A DNA stretch of 60,580 nt from Lachnospiraceae bacterium (GCA_017624115.1 JAGANQ010000085.1:1-60580); one strand, 5' to 3'; counted from the stretch's first letter, positions 25,059-35,244 are shown. Notes: generated by a model from the letters alone, not told the origin. Program-made: numbers and translations.

Positions 25059-26434
25059 ATCCCCGGCAGCTTCGGAATTGTTGCAAAGCCCTTCGCAAGA
25101 TCCTCCTCTGTCGGAATATAATCACTCATCACACCGTCATTATATTTTTGATAAGCAACCATATCAAAATATCCTGTTCCTGTAAGCCCGAATACAATCG
25201 TCTTCTCCTCGCCTGTCTCCTTGCACTTGAGAGCCTCATCAATCGCAACGCGAATTGCATGGCTGCTCTCCGGTGCAGGCAGCGTTCCCTCTACTCTTGC
25301 AAACTGTTTTGCCGCATCGAATACTGCTGTCTGCTCTACCGATACAGCCTCCATCAGCCCGTCATCATATAACTGGGACAGAATCGAGCTCATGCCGTGA
25401 TAACGCAGTCCTCCCGCATGGTTTGCAGACGGAATAAAGCCATTTCCAAGTGTATACATCTTCGCTAACGGACATACCATTCCGGTATCACAGAAATCAT
25501 AAACATATTTTCCTCTGGTAAGGCTCGGGCAGGATGCCGGTTCTACCGCGATAATTCTATAATCAGCCTCACCTCTGAGCATCTCGCCTACAAACGGAGA
25601 AATCAGTCCGCCCAGATTGGAGCCGCCTCCCGCACAGCCGATAATGATATCCGGCTTAATATCATATTTATCCAAAGCTGCCTTGGTTTCCAGTCCGATA
25701 ACAGTCTGGTGAAGAAGCACCTGATTAAGAACGGAACCGAGTACATAGCGATATCCTTCCTTGGAAGTGGCTGCCTCTACTGCCTCGGAAATTGCGCAGC
25801 CGAGACTTCCCGTTGTTCCCGGAAACTCCTGTAAAATCTTTCTTCCCACAGCAGTCTTGTCCGACGGTGACGGTGTGACAGAAGCACCATAGGTTCTCAT
25901 CACCTCACGGCGGAACGGCTTCTGCTCATAGGAAACCTTTACCATATATACCTCACAGTCCAGTCCAAAATAAGAGCACGCCATAGAAAGTGCTGTTCCC
26001 CACTGTCCTGCTCCTGTCTCTGTGGTTACACCCTTTAAGCCCTGCTTCTTTGCATAATATGCCTGCGCAATCGCAGAATTCAGCTTATGGCTTCCTGATG
26101 TATTATTTCCCTCGAACTTGTAATAAATCTTCGCCGGTGTATCGAGCGCCTTTTCGAGAAAATATGCACGAACCAGAGGTGCCGGACGATACATCTTATA
26201 AAAGTCCAGAATCTCTTCCGGTATATCAAAATACGGCGTTGTATCATCCAGCTCCTGCTTAATCAGCTCATCACAGAACACCGGACGCAGATCCTCAAAC
26301 TGCATCGGCTTTAAGGTTGCCGGATTCAAAAGCGGTGCCGGCTTGTTCTTCATATCCGCACGGACATTATACCACTGCTTTGGCATCTCGCTCTCTTCCA
26401 GGTAAATCTTGTATGGTATTTTTTTCTCTGACAT
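25052..26434 (-). CDS. trpB: TrpB2-type tryptophan synthase beta chain
   Basis: The 460-residue PLP enzyme belongs to the TrpB2 branch, longer than TrpB1 and usually not next to trpA. The PLP lysine lies in NTSGSHKLNSA, the phosphate loop is GCAGGGSNLGG, and TETGAGQWGTALS matches the indole/serine site of the family. It joins indole and L-serine to tryptophan, often as a salvage route for free indole. No other trp gene is nearby. The ATG at 26434 has a GGAGGAAAG site; the frame extends to 26500 without one. It has its own promoter at 26473-26501. Confidence 0.92.
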   Translation of the reverse strand: MSEKKIPYKIYLEESEMPKQWYNVRADMKNKPAPLLNPATLKPMQFEDLRPVFCDELIKQELDDTTPYFDIPEEILDFYKMYRPAPLVRAYFLEKALDTPAKIYYKFEGNNTSGSHKLNSAIAQAYYAKKQGLKGVTTETGAGQWGTALSMACSYFGLDCEVYMVKVSYEQKPFRREVMRTYGASVTPSPSDKTAVGRKILQEFPGTTGSLGCAISEAVEAATSKEGYRYVLGSVLNQVLLHQTVIGLETKAALDKYDIKPDIIIGCAGGGSNLGGLISPFVGEMLRGEADYRIIAVEPASCPSLTRGKYVYDFCDTGMVCPLAKMYTLGNGFIPSANHAGGLRYHGMSSILSQLYDDGLMEAVSVEQTAVFDAAKQFARVEGTLPAPESSHAIRVAIDEALKCKETGEEKTIVFGLTGTGYFDMVAYQKYNDGVMSDYIPTEEDLAKGFATIPKLPGIQ

Positions 26435-26472
26435 AGTTTTTTCTTTCCTCCACATACAGTATAGTACTACTA

Positions 26473-26501
26473 TTATAATATAGAACTTCTTTTCCGGCAA
26501 T
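26473..26501 (-). promoter_or_regulatory. Promoter of trpB2
   Basis: On the minus strand TTGCCG (26496-26501) and TATAAT (26473-26478) are 17 bases apart. Confidence 0.65.
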
Positions 26502-26558
26502 CATTTCTTTTTTTTGCTGGACTTTTCCGAACATTTATGCTATCATTATATGCTGTAA

Positions 26559-26630
26559 GCACCCGTAGCCCAATGGATAGAGCGGTAGCCTCCGGAGCTG
26601 CAAATGGGAGTTCGATCCTCCCCGGGTGCA
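26559..26630 (+). tRNA. tRNA-Arg, anticodon CCG
   Basis: A 72-base cloverleaf fits well. The acceptor stem is GCACCCG with CGGGTGC, then the discriminator A. The D-arm is TAGCCC...GAGC. The anticodon stem GTAGC/GCTGC carries the loop CTCCGGA with anticodon CCG, and the T-arm is GGGAG-TTCGATC-CTCCC. It reads the arginine codon CGG. The CCA end is not encoded. A terminator follows directly. Confidence 0.93.
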
Positions 26631-26633
26631 TGA

Positions 26634-26671
26634 AAAAAACTGTCGTAGCTTTTCGCATACGACAGTTTTTT
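26634..26671. terminator. Terminator after tRNA-Arg, usable in both directions
   Basis: A 14-bp stem, AAAAAACTGTCGTA (26634-26647) with TACGACAGTTTTTT (26658-26671), lies between the tRNA and the convergent DUF4349 gene. Confidence 0.9.
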
Positions 26672-26682
26672 CTTTATCCTTC

Positions 26683-27639
26683 CTAATCTTTCTTCTCCTT
26701 CTTTTCTCTCTTCTTTTTCTGCGCAGCAGAGATTCCCTTGCACACTCCGATAAGTACCACTACTACAATTACCCACAGTCCCCAGTATGGTATCAGCACA
26801 ATCACACCGACAAAGATATTTTCTATGAGCCTTGCAACTCCGCCCAGATTATCAGTAAAGCCGATTGCGATTCTGTTCCATACCGTTGGTTCTTCCTGCG
26901 GTGTCAGGCGCTTCACTTCACTGATGTTCAGGTAAACGGTACTGTAGTTGACCTGATTGTCATAAACCAGAAGCTGAGAAGCATAGGACTGCAGCTCGTA
27001 GCGCACCTCTGACAGACGGCTCTCTATACTAATGATGTCCTCTACGCTCTCTGCTTTCTCAAGCAATGACAGCAATCTTTCCTGCTCTATCTCCAGCGCC
27101 TTCTTCCGGCTCTCAATATCCACATAAGTCAGTGTGATATCCTCTACATTCTCAGATTTCCAGGTGATATTCGATATTTCCGCCACCTCATTCACAAAAT
27201 AGTCCAGCTTATCCTGTGGAATGCGGATTGTCATATCTGCATAGCGGTTTTCATTATAGCGCGAATTCCCTCTTACGCTGGAGCTTTCTATGTACCCGTT
27301 AAGCTCTTCCACACGGTTCTTAAGATTCGTCATCATATTGTCAAATTCTTCTGTCTCTACATCCATAGAAACCGTCTTAATCAGCTTGCGGTATGTGCTG
27401 CTCTCCGAAGAAGCTTCCTCCTCCCGTGCACCTTCCGTCATCCCTGCACCCTTGTCCAGTTCAACACCCGCTTCATAGATACTTCCATCCATCTGCATAG
27501 ATGAATTCATCTGCATAGATGAGGCAGCCATCGTCTCTGCAATTGCCATGTCACTGGAAGCTTTTCCTCCGCAGCCGGTAAGCACCAGCATCGTCAGCGC
27601 CGCACACAATCCCACTACATATCTCTTTGCTTTCTTCAT
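26683..27639 (-). CDS. DUF4349 lipoprotein
   Basis: The 318-residue protein has a lipoprotein signal ending in the lipobox LTGC. A low-complexity Ser/Met stretch with the repeat SSMQMN/SSMQMD follows, then the DUF4349 domain (RKLIKTVSMDVETEEFD...DIESRKKALEIEQERLLSLLEKA). The latter part is a coiled coil of about 50 residues. A C-terminal membrane helix (about 280-302) and a very basic tail end the protein. It would thus be held at both ends in the membrane. The family has no proven function; the coiled coil suggests envelope stress or transport partner roles. The start has AGGAGGAAGG upstream. Confidence 0.85.
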   Translation of the reverse strand: MKKAKRYVVGLCAALTMLVLTGCGGKASSDMAIAETMAASSMQMNSSMQMDGSIYEAGVELDKGAGMTEGAREEEASSESSTYRKLIKTVSMDVETEEFDNMMTNLKNRVEELNGYIESSSVRGNSRYNENRYADMTIRIPQDKLDYFVNEVAEISNITWKSENVEDITLTYVDIESRKKALEIEQERLLSLLEKAESVEDIISIESRLSEVRYELQSYASQLLVYDNQVNYSTVYLNISEVKRLTPQEEPTVWNRIAIGFTDNLGGVARLIENIFVGVIVLIPYWGLWVIVVVVLIGVCKGISAAQKKKREKKEKKD

Positions 27640-27665
27640 ATACCTTCCTCCTCTCTTCCCTTTTT

Positions 27666-27722
27666 AAAAAGGGAACCTTTCACTTTGTCGTTTCATCATA
27701 ATAGTGTAAAAGATTCCCTTTT
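27666..27722 (-). terminator. Terminator downstream of ftsH
   Basis: A long, slightly imperfect stem between 27666-27684 and 27703-27722 has AAAAGGGAA at its base and, on the minus strand, runs into TTCCCTTTTT. Confidence 0.7.
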
Positions 27723-27756
27723 CTGTTGCAGTATTTAATTTTTTTCAGCTGATTTT

Positions 27757-29598
27757 TTATACTTCGGCAGCTTCCTCCATATTCAGTATCTGCATAAATT
27801 CCTCTCCGGTAATTGTCTCCTTCTCATACAGATATTTCGCCAGTCTGTGAAGCTTCTGCATATTATCGGCAAGCAGCTTCTCTGCTTTTTTATACTGCAT
27901 ATCTACAAGCTCAATCACCCTGCGGTCAATCTCTCTTGCTGTGTCCTCAGAGCATGCCAGCGCCGTATCTCCGCCCAGATACTGATTGCTGACTGTTTCC
28001 AATGCCACCATGCCAAATTCCTCCGACATGCCATAACGGGTAATCATGGCTCTTGCCAGCTTTGTTGCCTGTTCAATATCATTGGAAGCGCCTGTCGTAA
28101 TAGAATGGAATACCAGATTCTCCGCACAACGTCCTCCGGTAAAGGTAGCAATCTTATTCTCCAGTTCTTCCTTACTCATCAGATTCCGCTCTCCCTCATC
28201 CACCTGCATGGTATATCCCAGTGCACCAGATGTTCTCGGTATAATCGTAATCTTAGTAACCGGTGCGGAATTTGTCTGTAATGCAGCTACCAGTGCATGA
28301 CCGATTTCATGGTAGGAAACGATTAGCTTTTCCTTGTCCGATAGTACCTTGTTTTTCTTCTGATACCCAGCAATGACTACCTCGATGCTTTCTTCCAGGT
28401 CTGACTGCAGGACATACTTTCTGCCCTCGCGCACAGCGCGAAGTGCCGCCTCATTGATAATGTTGGCAAGCTCCGCACCGGAAGCACCGGAGGCAGCTCT
28501 TGCGATTGCATTAAAATCAATATTATCGCCAAGCTTTATTTTTTTCGCATGTACCTTAAGAATCGCTTCTCTTCCAGCCAGATCCGGCAGCTCTACAGGA
28601 ACTCTTCTGTCAAAGCGTCCCGGTCTTAAAAGCGCCGGGTCAAGAGAATCCGGCCGGTTCGTAGCAGCGAGAATCACAACTCCCTTTGAACCGTCAAAAC
28701 CGTCCATCTCCGTCAGAAGCTGATTCAGTGTCTGTTCACGCTCGTCATTACCGCCCATTCCCTGATTATCACGTTTTTTACCTATCGTATCAATCTCGTC
28801 TATAAAAACAATGCAAGGTGCCTTCTCATTTGCCTGCTTAAATAAATCACGTACCTTTGCTGCACCCATGCCGACAAACATCTCCACAAATTCAGAACCG
28901 GATATCGAGAAAAACGGTACCTCCGCTTCACCTGCCACAGCTTTGGCAAGCAGCGTCTTACCGGTTCCAGGAGGGCCTACTAACAGAGCACCCTTCGGCA
29001 TGGTAGCTCCAATCTCCTTATATTTCTCTGGATTATGCAGAAAGTCTACGATTTCCTTCAGTACTTCCTTCGCTTCATCCTCTCCTGCCACATCATTAAA
29101 CTTAATTCCCGTGCTTGATTCTACATAAACCTTAGCATTGCTCTTACCAAACTGCATGGTTGGCATACCACCCATATTTCCCAGCTTTTTCATCATAAGA
29201 CGGCTCAGAAGCTGCCCTATCACGACAAACAGCACAATCGGAAATACCCATGTCATCAAAAAGCTTATAATCGGCGACGGCTCCTCCACCTTCACCTCGC
29301 CAAAGCTGCAACCCGACTCATACAGACGGTCTACCAGCTTATCATCAGCAAAGGTTGCTGTCATGTAAAGTCCCGGTTCTTCCTCATTCCGGTCAATGAA
29401 ATAGATATAGTCCGTCTCCACCTGTGCCCTGGATACTTCCTTGTTATCGAGCATGGACAAAAATGTTCCGTAATCCACTTCCTCAATCTGCTGTTTCATA
29501 AATCTCGGAAATACCAGAGCATTTAACAACATCATTACAATCAGAACAATAACATAATAAAATAAAAGCGGTTTCTTTGGTTGTTTCACTTCTTTCAT
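27757..29598 (-). CDS. ftsH: ATP-dependent zinc metalloprotease FtsH
   Basis: The 613-residue protease has two N-terminal membrane helices (about 12-28 and 109-130), an AAA+ domain with Walker A GPPGTGKT at 208-215, the pore motif FVGMG, Walker [10 protein letters not shown], the arginine-finger region [20 protein letters not shown] and a zinc motif HEIGH in the C-terminal protease domain. It forms hexamers that extract and degrade membrane and soluble proteins. The linker segments and length are normal. Its promoter lies inside nested inverted repeats at 29602-29657, so its expression is probably controlled. Confidence 0.95.
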   Translation of the reverse strand: MKEVKQPKKPLLFYYVIVLIVMMLLNALVFPRFMKQQIEEVDYGTFLSMLDNKEVSRAQVETDYIYFIDRNEEEPGLYMTATFADDKLVDRLYESGCSFGEVKVEEPSPIISFLMTWVFPIVLFVVIGQLLSRLMMKKLGNMGGMPTMQFGKSNAKVYVESSTGIKFNDVAGEDEAKEVLKEIVDFLHNPEKYKEIGATMPKGALLVGPPGTGKTLLAKAVAGEAEVPFFSISGSEFVEMFVGMGAAKVRDLFKQANEKAPCIVFIDEIDTIGKKRDNQGMGGNDEREQTLNQLLTEMDGFDGSKGVVILAATNRPDSLDPALLRPGRFDRRVPVELPDLAGREAILKVHAKKIKLGDNIDFNAIARAASGASGAELANIINEAALRAVREGRKYVLQSDLEESIEVVIAGYQKKNKVLSDKEKLIVSYHEIGHALVAALQTNSAPVTKITIIPRTSGALGYTMQVDEGERNLMSKEELENKIATFTGGRCAENLVFHSITTGASNDIEQATKLARAMITRYGMSEEFGMVALETVSNQYLGGDTALACSEDTAREIDRRVIELVDMQYKKAEKLLADNMQKLHRLAKYLYEKETITGEEFMQILNMEEAAEV

Positions 29599-29601
29599 AG
29601 T

Positions 29602-29657
29602 AAAAGACTGCCCCTTCCTGTATAGTTTCTTCCATTATACAGAAAAAGCAGTCTTTT
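29602..29657. promoter_or_regulatory. Nested inverted repeats over the ftsH promoter
   Basis: An outer pair AAAAGACTGC (29602-29611) and GCAGTCTTTT (29648-29657) encloses an inner pair CTGTATA (29618-29624) and TATACAG (29636-29642). One outer arm lies in the promoter spacer and the other in the leader near the ribosome site, so an operator is more likely than an RNA hairpin. Confidence 0.5.
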
Positions 29658-29662
29658 GTCCA
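29634..29662 (-). promoter_or_regulatory. Promoter of ftsH
   Basis: On the minus strand TGGACA (29657-29662) and TATAAT (29634-29639) are 17 bases apart, about 35 bases before the start codon. Confidence 0.65.
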
Positions 29663-29700
29663 TTTTCTAATAATAAATAAATGTGAATAATTCCTAAATT

Positions 29701-30480
29701 TTAACCAAGTGTCACGTCCATAACCATCATCAACACGAAGCCTATGGCAAAGCCTATCGTTCCAACATCTGACTGTTCCCCTTGTGCAGCCTCAGGCACC
29801 AATTCCTCCACTACTACGTAAATCATAGCACCGGCCGCAAAAGCCAGCATATAAGGCATGATACCCTCAATATAAGAAGACAGTAAAATTGTAAGCACTG
29901 CTGCAGCAGGCTCCACAATTCCCGACAGCATTCCATATAAAAACGCTTTTCCTTTTCCCGTTTCTTCCTTTAATGGTAAGGATATAATTGCTCCCTCCGG
30001 GAAATTCTGAATTGCAATTCCAATAGAGAGTGCCAGTGCCGCTGCCAGAGTAATCGGCGTATCGCTGTTTGCCGCTGCAGCCAGCACAATTCCCACAGAA
30101 GCTCCCTCGGGAATATTGTGAATCGTAACCGCCAGCATCATCATGGCTGATTTATTCAATCTGCTCCGCGGTCCCTCAGGTTTATTTTTATCCATATGCA
30201 GATGCGGAACCAGCTTATCAATTGCCAGAAGAAAAGCAATCCCTGCCAGAAATCCGATGGCTGCCGGCACAAATGCCAGTCTGCCCAGACGCTCCGACAT
30301 CTCCATTGCCGGTATTAATAACGACCATACACCCGCTGCCACCATCACACCTGCTGCAAACCCCAGCAGACTCTTCTGCACCTCCGGTTTTATAGACTTC
30401 TTAAGTAAAAACACACAGGCTGCACCCAGTGTGGTTCCGGCAAACGGAATCATAATGCCGAGAAACATTGCACCATTCAT
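29701..30480 (-). CDS. ZIP family metal transporter
   Basis: The 259-residue protein has eight predicted membrane helices and the two metal-binding motifs of the ZIP/GufA group, VTIHNIPEG and IQNFPEG. A His-containing loop (PHLHMDKNKPEG) sits between helices. It should import zinc, iron or another divalent metal. It starts three bases after the EAL-domain gene, with its GAGGGGAAG site inside the end of that gene, so the two are cotranscribed. The functional link between a cyclic-di-GMP enzyme and a metal transporter is not obvious. Confidence 0.9.
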   Translation of the reverse strand: MNGAMFLGIMIPFAGTTLGAACVFLLKKSIKPEVQKSLLGFAAGVMVAAGVWSLLIPAMEMSERLGRLAFVPAAIGFLAGIAFLLAIDKLVPHLHMDKNKPEGPRSRLNKSAMMMLAVTIHNIPEGASVGIVLAAAANSDTPITLAAALALSIGIAIQNFPEGAIISLPLKEETGKGKAFLYGMLSGIVEPAAAVLTILLSSYIEGIMPYMLAFAAGAMIYVVVEELVPEAAQGEQSDVGTIGFAIGFVLMMVMDVTLG

Positions 30481-30483
30481 ATT

Positions 30484-33336
30484 CTACTTCCCCTCATCTA
30501 ATATTTTTACAAATCCCTCCTCAGGTAACGGCTTCGCAAAATAATACCCCTGCGCATAATCACAATGTATTTCCTGAAGGAAACGAAGCTGTTCCACCGT
30601 TTCCACTCCTTCACAAATAACCTCCATGCGAATGTCCTTTGCCATTCCCACGATATCCCGAATGATATACGAGCTTCTCTCCGAATCTTCCGTTTCATCC
30701 AGAAATGCTTTATCAATTTTCAAAATATCAGCCGACACACTCCGAAGCAGATTCAGGGAAGAATAGCCCGCTCCAAAATCATCGATAGAAACAGCAAATC
30801 CTTTTTCCCTGAGAATACTCAACTGATCCAGAATATTATCCGCATGATCGGTAAAGGCACTTTCTGTCAGTTCAAACTCAATCAATTCTGGCGGAATCTG
30901 ATATTCCTCTGCCATACTGACAAGCTTCTCCCCCATATGGCTGTCACCGTTATGCAGTCTGGAAAGATTTACCGAAATCCGCACCACCGGCTCCTGTCTG
31001 TCCAGCCGCTCACGCAGAAAACGCAGCACCTGTCTGTACATATAATAGTCCAGCTGAAGAATAAATCCATTTTTCTCAAATAGTGGAATAAAATCATTCG
31101 GATATATCATGCTGCCATCCGGACGAATCCACCGCACCAGTGCTTCCGCACCTACAAGCTTCTCGCCGTTCACAGAATACTTCGGCTGATAAAATGCATG
31201 GAACTCCTCATCATCGAGTGCTTCCTCCATAATACTCTCTATCTCTAATTCCTTATGCAGCTTCTTCTCCAGATATTCATCAAAAAAGTACGTTTCCGTT
31301 CCGCCTGCACACATCTGCTTTGCCAGCGAAGCACGATAAACCATCTCTTCATATTTTTCTGTCTTGTCCTCAATCAGATAAACACCTGACTGGACATTAA
31401 CCTTATAATATACCTCCATGCGAATCGCAGCAGTACGCAGCTCGAACCGCATTTCCTGCAACCGCTGCAAAATCTGATCTTGATTTGTATATTCATACAA
31501 AACAATAAAATCATCTGCATACAGCCGTCCGGAAATCTCTTTCTGCCCCAGAGAACCGTTTAATATACTGCTGAATTCTTTAATGAGTTCATTACTTTTT
31601 ACATATCCAAGCACACTATTCAGATAACGGAACCGCTCTATATCCAGATATACCAGTGCATAGTTTTTATTTGGATTATCCTTTAATATTTTTTCCAGAT
31701 CAATCAGAAACTTTTCCTGTTTCCTGAGTCCCGTCAAATCGTCATAATATGCCAGCATCTCCAGCTCATGCTCACGCTTGCGCTTCTGAACTCTTCCTAT
31801 TGCCATTATGACCACGATAATAATCAAAACCGCTATAATAATTTTATCCAGATTCTCTCTGATTATTTCAGCAACAGACAGTTCTACTTTTTTCTTTGCC
31901 AACGCCTGCGCAACCATCTGAGTTCTTTCTGTATTCGTAATGCCAGTTATCGTTTTATTCAGAATACTCAGAAGCAGCGGATTCTCCTCCTGATTGATAC
32001 CAATGCATATCCGGGTACTATAATCCGCTATCGTATTCACAGACAATCTGCTATAAGCCCTCCTGCCCATAAGAGCAGACACCAGAAAGCTGTTTTCCAG
32101 TGCAAACTCTGCATTACCGTCCACCACTGCATCAAGACATTCCTCTGGTGTCGTATAATAAATCAGCTCATAATCAGAAAAAGCATCTGCCAGATAATTT
32201 TCCAAATCCCCATCAGAACCGCGCAGTGCAATACGAATAGTTCCCGTCATATCAGTTTCGTTATTTACAACCAGCACCAGCGGCACTTCAAAATAGGGTT
32301 CTGTCATCCATACACTTCCTGCCTGCAGATTGCGGGTTTCAATGGATGACATCATATCTGCTTTCCCATTTACAACTGCCGTCAGTGCTTCATAAGGAGT
32401 CGCATATTCTACAAATTCAAAGCGCAGCCCTGTCTTAGCCGCAATACGCTCAAATACCTCCGCCGACACTCCCATCATCTGTCCATCCTGTCTGTATGAT
32501 ACAGGACCAAGTCCATCACAATAGCCCACGCGCAGCACCGGTGCTGTCTTTATGTACTCCTTTTCCGCCAATGATAATATATCCGTCACAATATTCGGAT
32601 AATATCTTTCCTGCAGTTCTTCTTCATAATTTGGATTTCGCAGTCTAATTTTCTTAAGTGCATGATTCAATTCCTTCATCAAAGAACCATTCCTTTTGCC
32701 TGTAGCAAAATAGAATGGTTCGGCCGAGTACCTGGATACAAGCCTGCAGCCCGTATCCATCAACAGACTGCTGCGGGTAATTGCATCCAATTCTCCTGCT
32801 GCGAATGCCGCATCCATCTCCTCCGACACCTCGTAATAGAATGCTTCATAGGAAAATCCATTCTGCTCTGCATATATTCTGAAATCTTCATTCGACTGGA
32901 AACCATTCAAAAATCCAATACGCATCCCGTCAAATGCCGTAAAATCCTCATAATCCACCGGATACTCCTCAGATACATAAAGAGACGCGTATTCCCATCC
33001 TGCCTGATAGTCAGAATACAGATACTTTTCCTCTCTCTCCTCCGTTTTCTGCATCACACAGACCAAATCTATCTCTCCGCGCTCCAGCATCTCACAGAGT
33101 CCGGCAAAGCTGTTTTGCACAAACTCATATTCCCAGCCGGTATACTCCGCTATCTGTTCCAGGTATTCCACTCCATAGCCATAATATTGTCCGTTCGTAT
33201 ATTGTTTAATAAAGGAAGAATCCTCCATGTAGCCAACACGAATGGTATCCGGCTCATCCGCAGATGGATGAGATATTACGCATAAAGCAAGCACCAAAAT
33301 TATTATTAAACTATAGCGTAATCTTAACATTTTCAT
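30484..33336 (-). CDS. Sensor with two PBP2 domains, degenerate GGDEF and EAL domains
   Basis: The roughly 950-residue protein has a signal/anchor helix and two solute-binding domains of the bacterial type 3 family (about 35-255 and 265-490; both open with RVGY). A membrane helix (about 510-530), a GGDEF-like domain and a complete EAL domain follow. The GGDEF signature reads YADDF, so it should not make cyclic-di-GMP. The EAL domain keeps GAEALVRW, NLSRLH, ELTESAF, DDFGAGYSSLNLL and EGVET, so it should hydrolyse it. An extracellular amino acid or similar ligand probably controls the enzyme. The ATG at 33336 has GGGGGG six bases upstream. The ZIP transporter gene follows in the same transcript. 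Confidence 0.88.
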   Translation of the reverse strand: MKMLRLRYSLIIILVLALCVISHPSADEPDTIRVGYMEDSSFIKQYTNGQYYGYGVEYLEQIAEYTGWEYEFVQNSFAGLCEMLERGEIDLVCVMQKTEEREEKYLYSDYQAGWEYASLYVSEEYPVDYEDFTAFDGMRIGFLNGFQSNEDFRIYAEQNGFSYEAFYYEVSEEMDAAFAAGELDAITRSSLLMDTGCRLVSRYSAEPFYFATGKRNGSLMKELNHALKKIRLRNPNYEEELQERYYPNIVTDILSLAEKEYIKTAPVLRVGYCDGLGPVSYRQDGQMMGVSAEVFERIAAKTGLRFEFVEYATPYEALTAVVNGKADMMSSIETRNLQAGSVWMTEPYFEVPLVLVVNNETDMTGTIRIALRGSDGDLENYLADAFSDYELIYYTTPEECLDAVVDGNAEFALENSFLVSALMGRRAYSRLSVNTIADYSTRICIGINQEENPLLLSILNKTITGITNTERTQMVAQALAKKKVELSVAEIIRENLDKIIIAVLIIIVVIMAIGRVQKRKREHELEMLAYYDDLTGLRKQEKFLIDLEKILKDNPNKNYALVYLDIERFRYLNSVLGYVKSNELIKEFSSILNGSLGQKEISGRLYADDFIVLYEYTNQDQILQRLQEMRFELRTAAIRMEVYYKVNVQSGVYLIEDKTEKYEEMVYRASLAKQMCAGGTETYFFDEYLEKKLHKELEIESIMEEALDDEEFHAFYQPKYSVNGEKLVGAEALVRWIRPDGSMIYPNDFIPLFEKNGFILQLDYYMYRQVLRFLRERLDRQEPVVRISVNLSRLHNGDSHMGEKLVSMAEEYQIPPELIEFELTESAFTDHADNILDQLSILREKGFAVSIDDFGAGYSSLNLLRSVSADILKIDKAFLDETEDSERSSYIIRDIVGMAKDIRMEVICEGVETVEQLRFLQEIHCDYAQGYYFAKPLPEEGFVKILDEGK

Positions 33337-33362
33337 TCCCATCCCCCCTGTCCTTATTTCCT

Positions 33363-33391
33363 ATTCTACTCTGAAATGAAATACTTTTCAA
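33363..33391 (-). promoter_or_regulatory. Promoter of the PBP2-EAL gene
   Basis: On the minus strand TTGAAA (33386-33391) and TAGAAT (33363-33368) are 17 bases apart, 27 bases before the start codon. Confidence 0.6.
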
Positions 33392-33477
33392 TCCCATCAT
33401 TGTAAAATTATGCTAAATATCCCTTGCTATCAAAGAAGGATGCTAATCATGCTATTTCATCCCCCGGCAGCACACCC

Positions 33478-35244
33478 TCATCGCGCCAGCTCGTAGTATA
33501 ATCCCTTTTTTGCCATCAACTCTTCATGCGTACCCTGCTCGGCGATGCCTTTATTGCTGATATACAGAATACAGTCAGCATTTCGAATCGTAGATAAACG
33601 ATGTGCAACGATAAACGCTGTTTTACCCTTGAGCAAAATATCCAGTGCCTGCTGAATCAGCAATTCTGTCTCGGTATCAATAGCGCTGGTTGCCTCATCC
33701 AGGATAATGACAGACGGATTCTTAAGAACGATTCTTGCAAAGCTGATGAGCTGTTTCTCACCGGCAGACAATCCGCTTCCACGCTCCTCGAGAACATGAT
33801 TGTAGCCGCCTTTTAATTTCTGGATAAACTTGTCTGCAAAAATCATCTTTGCCGCAGCGATACATTCCTCATCCGTAGCGTCCCATTTTCCATAACGGAT
33901 GTTGTCCAGTACCGTTCCCTTGAAAATAAAAGGATCCTGCATTAAGACACCGACTTCTTTTCGTAAGGAATAGATGGTTGCATCTCTCACGTCAATTCCG
34001 TCAATAGCCACGCTTCCATCTTTTACATCATAAAATCTGGTCAGCATGTTAATAATCGTTGTTTTTCCGGCGCCTGTAGGACCTACAAGAGCTATTGTCT
34101 CGCCCTGCCTTACATGAAGATCAAAATGCTCCAGAATATTGGTACCCTCCTCATAGGCAAAGGTTACATCATTAAAATCTACATTTCCTTTCACATCCTT
34201 CAATGTGACAGCATTCTCTTTATCCTTGATATCCAGCGGATAATCAATGGTATCAAATACCTGCTCCAGATTAGAGCTCACCTGAGCCAGCTCCTGAATA
34301 ATGTTTGATATCTGAGAAAGCGGATCCTGAAAGGAGCTCATATATGTAGTAAAGGTAATGACAACGCCCGCAGTAATCAAATCATTGCCGCTTAAAATCA
34401 TTGCCAGAGCCACACCATAGATACATAAGGTTCCTGCATGCCAGAAAATCTGGACAACCGGATGATTTAAGCGGGAACGCTTTACAATTGTCCACCACAT
34501 ATTCATGCTTTCCTCGTGAATCTGCTTATATACATTTTTATTGATTTCAATACGATTGTAGTTCTTAACAATCTGTTCCCCCATGATAGACTCTACCAGG
34601 AAGGCGGTACGGTTGGAGTTCTTGAAACGGTGTGCCGTATACATTTTACGCAGGGCAGAACGCAGCATAAACACAATGGTCAGCATGGGAATCACAGTTG
34701 CAAACACAATCAACGTCAGCACAGGGCTGAGAGACAGCATAAATACTGTAACTACCACGATTTTTACAATGTAGATTGCAAACATCATAACATAATTGGA
34801 AAAGAAATCTGCCAGTCCATTGATATATTCCGTCACACGCACTACTATTTTTCCATCCGGGCGGTTATCAAAATATTCAAACGATAATTGCTTCAGTATG
34901 TTAAAAATATCTGTTCGAATACGGGATATAATGTTAAGTCCCATTTTTCCCATACTTCTTGCCTGTATAAATGTGGAAATGATTTCTACGGCCGATAAAA
35001 GGACTAACCCGCTGCCTACCAGAACCAATTCACGATAATCTTTATTTACCACCACCTCATCGACAATCAGCTTTAAAAGTCTCGGAGGAAGCAAAGATAC
35101 AACTGCCGCAATCAGCATCATGCAGCTAACCAGAAAGAGAATCTTTTTATATGGGAGGATATATTTTAAAGTTCTGCCCAATTGCTTTATATCAATCTTT
35201 TTTTCGATTTTTTCATCTTCAAAAAAGGTATTTCTTCTAGCCAT
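33478..35244 (-). CDS. ABC exporter half, catalytic partner (second pair)
   Basis: The 588-residue protein has a charged N-terminal tail, six membrane helices and an ATPase domain with Walker A GPTGAGKTT, signature LSAGEKQLISFAR and Walker B VIILDEATSAID, where the catalytic glutamate is present. The ATG at 35244 follows GGAGGTAGGAGC, overlapping the end of the partner gene by 8 bases; an upstream ATG at 35280 lies inside that gene. The two form a heterodimeric exporter with unknown cargo. No regulator is adjacent. Confidence 0.9.
   Translation of the reverse strand: MARRNTFFEDEKIEKKIDIKQLGRTLKYILPYKKILFLVSCMMLIAAVVSLLPPRLLKLIVDEVVVNKDYRELVLVGSGLVLLSAVEIISTFIQARSMGKMGLNIISRIRTDIFNILKQLSFEYFDNRPDGKIVVRVTEYINGLADFFSNYVMMFAIYIVKIVVVTVFMLSLSPVLTLIVFATVIPMLTIVFMLRSALRKMYTAHRFKNSNRTAFLVESIMGEQIVKNYNRIEINKNVYKQIHEESMNMWWTIVKRSRLNHPVVQIFWHAGTLCIYGVALAMILSGNDLITAGVVITFTTYMSSFQDPLSQISNIIQELAQVSSNLEQVFDTIDYPLDIKDKENAVTLKDVKGNVDFNDVTFAYEEGTNILEHFDLHVRQGETIALVGPTGAGKTTIINMLTRFYDVKDGSVAIDGIDVRDATIYSLRKEVGVLMQDPFIFKGTVLDNIRYGKWDATDEECIAAAKMIFADKFIQKLKGGYNHVLEERGSGLSAGEKQLISFARIVLKNPSVIILDEATSAIDTETELLIQQALDILLKGKTAFIVAHRLSTIRNADCILYISNKGIAEQGTHEELMAKKGLYYELAR

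Noticed and set aside
27480..27520. Small repeat in the DUF4349 lipoprotein (SSMQM twice) as a regulatory or CRISPR-like repeat
   Set aside because: It is a two-copy in-frame coding repeat in a low-complexity linker. No CRISPR-type spacing occurs anywhere in the window.
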